In this document: positions 61,255 to 64,000 of the stretch, in pieces
How positions within the stretch are numbered: position 1 is the first letter of the stretch
Layout: each line of letters opens with the position of its first letter
NCBI RefSeq assembly: GCF_030973515.1
Contig: NZ_JARGZA010000007.1
Span: 62,001 to 126,000 of the forward strand
DNA: 64,000 nucleotides
Direction of reading: 5' to 3'
Source of the DNA: Jannaschia maritima
GTDB taxonomy: Bacteria; Pseudomonadota; Alphaproteobacteria; Rhodobacterales; Rhodobacteraceae
The notes under the pieces: generated by a model
What the model saw: only the letters and a program-made list of their open reading frames with translations
The model's database searches: none
Told to the model about the DNA's origin: nothing
Position numbers and translations under genes: made by a program

Positions 61255-62673
61255 ATGGCCAACGCGCTGCCCCTGCCCTGCCACGACGCCCCGCGCGCCG
61301 ACCACGCAGACTGTCCCAACCCCCGCGCCACGCTGACCGCCACGGTCATCGCATCCAGCTTGGTCTTCGTGTTGGGCTCCATCGTCAACGTGGCCCTGCC
61401 GCAGATGCAGGACGGGTTCGACGTGAACGCGGCCGGTGCGCAATGGATCGTCAACGCCTATCTGCTGCCGCTCGGGGCCTTCGTGCTGATCGGCGGCGCA
61501 TTGGGGGATCATTACGGCCGGCGGAGGGTCTTCGTGTGGGGCCTCGCGGTCTTCGCGGCATCCTGCGTCGTGTGCGCCGTGGCTCCCACGTTCGAGACGT
61601 TCCTGGCGGGCCGGGTCCTGGAGAGAATCGGCGCGGCGCTTATCGCCCCCACCTCGCTCGCCATCCTGTCGGACGCGTTCACGGGGCGCGCGCGGGGCGC
61701 GGCCATCGGGACCTGGGCCGGCGCGGGTGCCGCGGCGGGCGCGGTGGCCCCCGTCGCGGGCGGCGTGATCGTGGACGCCGTCGGCTGGCGCTGGTGCTTC
61801 GTCGCCGTCCTGCCCCTCGTCGTACTGGCGATGTGGCTCGGCGCGACCAGATTGCGCGAAAGCGTGGCCAAGGGTTCCGAACGCGCGCCGCTGGACTGGG
61901 CGGGTGCGGCATTGGCGGCGGGCGGTCTGCTGGCTGCGATCTGGGCGCTGGTCGCCCTGCCGGAGCGGGGGGCAACCCCCGCCACGATGCTGGCTGCCGC
62001 AACGGGGACGGTCCTACTGGCGGGGTTCCTGGTGGTCGAACGGGCGAAGCACGACCATGCGATGGTGCCCCTGACGCTGTTTTCGGACCGGGGGTTCACG
62101 GGCCTCTCGCTCTATACGTTCTTCCTCTATGCGGCGTTGGGCGGGCTGCTTTTGCTGCTGCCCTACGTCCTGATCCGGGATCTTGGCTACGACGCGACCG
62201 CGGCGGGGGCCGCGATCCTACCATTCCCGCTGCTCCTGGGCGTGCTCAGCCGCTGGACGGGGGGTGCCCTGACCGACCGTTGGGGCGCGCGGTCCATGCT
62301 GACCGCGGGCGCGGGTGGCGTGACGTTGGGCTTCGTCTTGTTCGCGGTGCTGGCAGGTGGAGACGGCGGATATGCCACGACGATCCTGCCCGGGCTGGTG
62401 GCCCTTGCGTTGGGCATGTCGCTGGCGGTGGCCCCCCTGACGGGCGCGGTGCTGAACGCGGCGGGCGACGACCGCGCAGGCGTCGCGTCGGGCGTGAACA
62501 ACGCCATCAGCCGGGTGGGGGGCCTGGTCGCCACCGCCCTGCTGGGCCTGGTGATGTTGGGCGCGGCCGACGACCTGATCGCGGGTTTCGCGACGGCGTC
62601 CTGGGTGGGGGCGGCGCTAGCCGCGCTGTCCGCCGGGATCGCTTGGGGAATGGTGGAACGGGCGAGGGCCTGA
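61255..62673 (+). CDS. MFS transporter, DHA2 (14-helix) type
   Basis: A 472-residue membrane protein. Motif A GDHYGRRRVF and the antiporter motif region GTWAGAGAAAGAVAPVAGG are seen. About 12 to 14 hydrophobic helices suggest a drug or metabolite/H+ antiporter. Motif D differs slightly (ERIGAALIAP). A cysteine-containing polar leader of about 30 residues precedes helix 1. A small membrane-protein gene follows. Confidence 0.87.
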   Translation: MANALPLPCHDAPRADHADCPNPRATLTATVIASSLVFVLGSIVNVALPQMQDGFDVNAAGAQWIVNAYLLPLGAFVLIGGALGDHYGRRRVFVWGLAVFAASCVVCAVAPTFETFLAGRVLERIGAALIAPTSLAILSDAFTGRARGAAIGTWAGAGAAAGAVAPVAGGVIVDAVGWRWCFVAVLPLVVLAMWLGATRLRESVAKGSERAPLDWAGAALAAGGLLAAIWALVALPERGATPATMLAAATGTVLLAGFLVVERAKHDHAMVPLTLFSDRGFTGLSLYTFFLYAALGGLLLLLPYVLIRDLGYDATAAGAAILPFPLLLGVLSRWTGGALTDRWGARSMLTAGAGGVTLGFVLFAVLAGGDGGYATTILPGLVALALGMSLAVAPLTGAVLNAAGDDRAGVASGVNNAISRVGGLVATALLGLVMLGAADDLIAGFATASWVGAALAALSAGIAWGMVERARA

Positions 62674-62676
62674 TCG

Positions 62677-62901
62677 ATGCGGCGCGTAACGTCGGCTCTC
62701 TTCGACACGGTCGCGGTCTCGCTGCTGGCAGTGCCCGCGTTCTTCGGTGCGTTCATCCTGGGTGATATGCTGGCGATGAACCACACTTGGTGGATGCCGG
62801 CAGGTTTCTTCGCGGTCTATGCCTGCCTTATCCCGGCTTGGTTGTCACTTCGGCGGGGCGTGCGGGCTTTTCTACGCAAAGGTTCGCGTCAACGCCGATA
62901 G
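62677..62901 (+). CDS. Small two-helix membrane protein, unknown
   Basis: A 74-residue protein with two hydrophobic helices (about 7-30 and 38-58) and an Arg-rich tail. It starts 4 bp past the MFS stop, so it is probably cotranscribed. No family is recognised. Confidence 0.5.
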   Translation: MRRVTSALFDTVAVSLLAVPAFFGAFILGDMLAMNHTWWMPAGFFAVYACLIPAWLSLRRGVRAFLRKGSRQRR

Positions 62902-62918
62902 GCTGATGTTCCATAAGG

Positions 62919-62947
62919 AAAACCCCCGCCGCCATCGCGCCGGGGGT
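62919..62947 (-). terminator. Intrinsic terminator of rpsU
   Basis: On the reverse strand the stem ACCCCCG / CGGGGGT with a 12-base loop is followed by TTTTCCTT, about 43 bp past the rpsU stop. On the forward strand it can also close the MFS operon. Confidence 0.75.
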
Positions 62948-62989
62948 CCACATCGCGTCGGTCCCATGGGGAACCGGACGGGGTGCGAC

Positions 62990-63196
62990 TTACATCATAC
63001 CCTCGCGCTGCGCCTTCTTACGGGCGAGCTTGCGGGCACGCCGGATCGCTTCCGCCTTCTGGCGGGCGCGCTTCTCGGACGGCTTCTCGAAGTGCTGCCG
63101 GAGCTTCATCTCACGGAAGACGCCCTCGCGTTGCAGCTTCTTCTTCAAAGCGCGAAGCGCCTGATCGACGTTGTTGTCGCGTACGCTGACCTGCAT
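62990..63196 (-). CDS. rpsU: 30S ribosomal protein S21
   Basis: A 68-residue basic protein with the S21 sequence: [20 protein letters not shown], then [17 protein letters not shown]. It is a late small-subunit protein that helps initiation. The ATG at 63196 with GGTGGTGA upstream gives the standard length. Confidence 0.96.
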   Translation of the reverse strand: MQVSVRDNNVDQALRALKKKLQREGVFREMKLRQHFEKPSEKRARQKAEAIRRARKLARKKAQREGMM

Positions 63197-63322
63197 TGTG
63201 GTTGTCACCACCTTTCCAAGCTAGAGTTTCGTGATGCAGGAGGTGGCCCAATAGACGGACGCCGCTAGCTTGTCCAGCGTCAGACCCGCACGCGCCAGAC
63301 ATCCGGAGGGACCGCAACGATC

Positions 63323-64000
63323 ATGCAGGACATCAAGGACCGGCTGCTCGACGCGGCCCTGCCCCACGTGCCGTTCGACGGATGGACCGAACCCGCCTTC
63401 CGCGCTGCGGTCTCCGATGCGGGCATCACTCCGGCCGAAGCGCGCGCCGCTTGCCCGCGGGGCGCCGTCGATCTGGCACTGCACTTCCACCGTGCGGGCG
63501 ACGCCGAAATGGTCCGCCGCCTGAACGAGGGCGACACCGCGAACCTGCGCTATCGCGACCGGGTCGCCCATGCCGTCCGCACCCGCCTGGAGATCGCGGA
63601 GGAGAACCGCGAGGCAGTCCGCCGCGGCATGACCTTGTTCGCCCTGCCCATGCATGCCGCGGATGGCCTGCGCGCGATGTGGGGGACGGTGGACGCGATC
63701 TGGAACGCGTTGGGCGACACGTCGGACGACGTGAACTGGTACACCAAGCGCGCCACCCTATCGAGCGTCTACAGTGCGACGGTGCTGTACTGGTTGGGCG
63801 ACGAGTCGGAAGATCGTCGCGAGACCTGGGCCTTCCTGGATCGCCGCATCGACGGAATCATGCAGATCGAGAAGGCGAAGGCCCGCGTCCGGTCGTCTCC
63901 GGTCCTGTCACGCCTGATGGCGGGGCCGGACATGCTGCTGTCACGGATCCGAGCGCCCCTGCGGGCGGCACCGAACGATTTGCCGGGCCGATGGCGGAAC
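63323..64000 (+). CDS. coq9: COQ9-family ubiquinone synthesis protein (3' truncated)
   Basis: 226 codons are present before the window ends. The sequence matches bacterial COQ9: a TetR-like helical start (LLDAALPHVPFDGWTEPAFRAA), then DVNWYTKRATLSSVYSATVLYWL, and an end rich in Arg. COQ9 binds lipids and presents the quinone precursor to COQ7. GGAGGG lies 15 bases before the ATG. Confidence 0.9.
   Translation, partial: MQDIKDRLLDAALPHVPFDGWTEPAFRAAVSDAGITPAEARAACPRGAVDLALHFHRAGDAEMVRRLNEGDTANLRYRDRVAHAVRTRLEIAEENREAVRRGMTLFALPMHAADGLRAMWGTVDAIWNALGDTSDDVNWYTKRATLSSVYSATVLYWLGDESEDRRETWAFLDRRIDGIMQIEKAKARVRSSPVLSRLMAGPDMLLSRIRAPLRAAPNDLPGRWRN

Overview
The window reads as chromosomal DNA of a high-GC alphaproteobacterium of the order Rhodobacterales (Roseobacter/Rhodobacter-type). 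The evidence is the strong G/C bias at third codon positions, the lineage genes TrcR (DUF1013), DUF2842, the small aa3-type oxidase subunit IV, COQ9, and the pairs secG-pyrG and yajC-secD-secF, plus a locus for gene-transfer-agent (GTA) head spikes. No rRNA or tRNA gene, CRISPR array or complete insertion sequence was recognised.

Layout. 1-5 kb: the end of tamB, then a pqiAABC-like lipid-transport operon with an unusually long, repeat-bearing PqiB. 5.1-9.3 kb: a reverse-strand sugar/glycerol-3-phosphate-type ABC importer. 9.4-10.6 kb: a CsoR-family repressor divergent from a glutaredoxin-MauE membrane fusion; a palindromic operator lies between the -35 and -10 boxes of the fusion gene. 10.7-14.9 kb: a reverse operon of GTA-type spike base protein, spike fibre-like protein and a 916-aa glycosidase-like protein. 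15-24.4 kb: housekeeping and membrane genes (DUF1643, EamA, YciB, DUF2842, purA, secG, pyrG, CsbD), a GluR0-like channel, MipA, DUF1330 and TerB. 24.4-34.9 kb: a polar amino acid/polyamine-type ABC importer followed by two glutamine-synthetase-like ligases, a class I glutamine amidotransferase and a PuuB-like oxidase. Together these look like a gamma-glutamylation route for amine use, interrupted by an alpha/beta hydrolase and a CAP protein.

34.9-38.8 kb is accessory. It holds a cluster of REP-like palindromes, then a low-GC orphan gene with a possible PD-(D/E)xK nuclease signature inserted behind thyX, then a structured intergenic region in front of a glyoxalase-like gene. 38.9-43 kb: yajC-secD-secF with a TauE-type exporter and a Mth938-like gene, closed by an intrinsic terminator. 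43.2-47.7 kb: serS, then a lower-GC stretch with short unknown genes and a frameshifted remnant, a DUF6502 gene with a coupled small lipoprotein, and a divergent lipoprotein behind paired inverted repeats.

47.7-64 kb: DUF202, dnaX, dps, ybaB, recR, an EAL phosphodiesterase, RNase T2, trcR, small unknown genes, a DsbD-type domain protein, yqgE, a Sua5-type tRNA-modification gene, acyl-CoA dehydrogenase, an MBL hydrolase, oxidase subunit IV, a lipoprotein, an MFS exporter, rpsU and a 3'-truncated coq9.

All functional names come from reading motifs and gene order by eye. No database search or computation was run.
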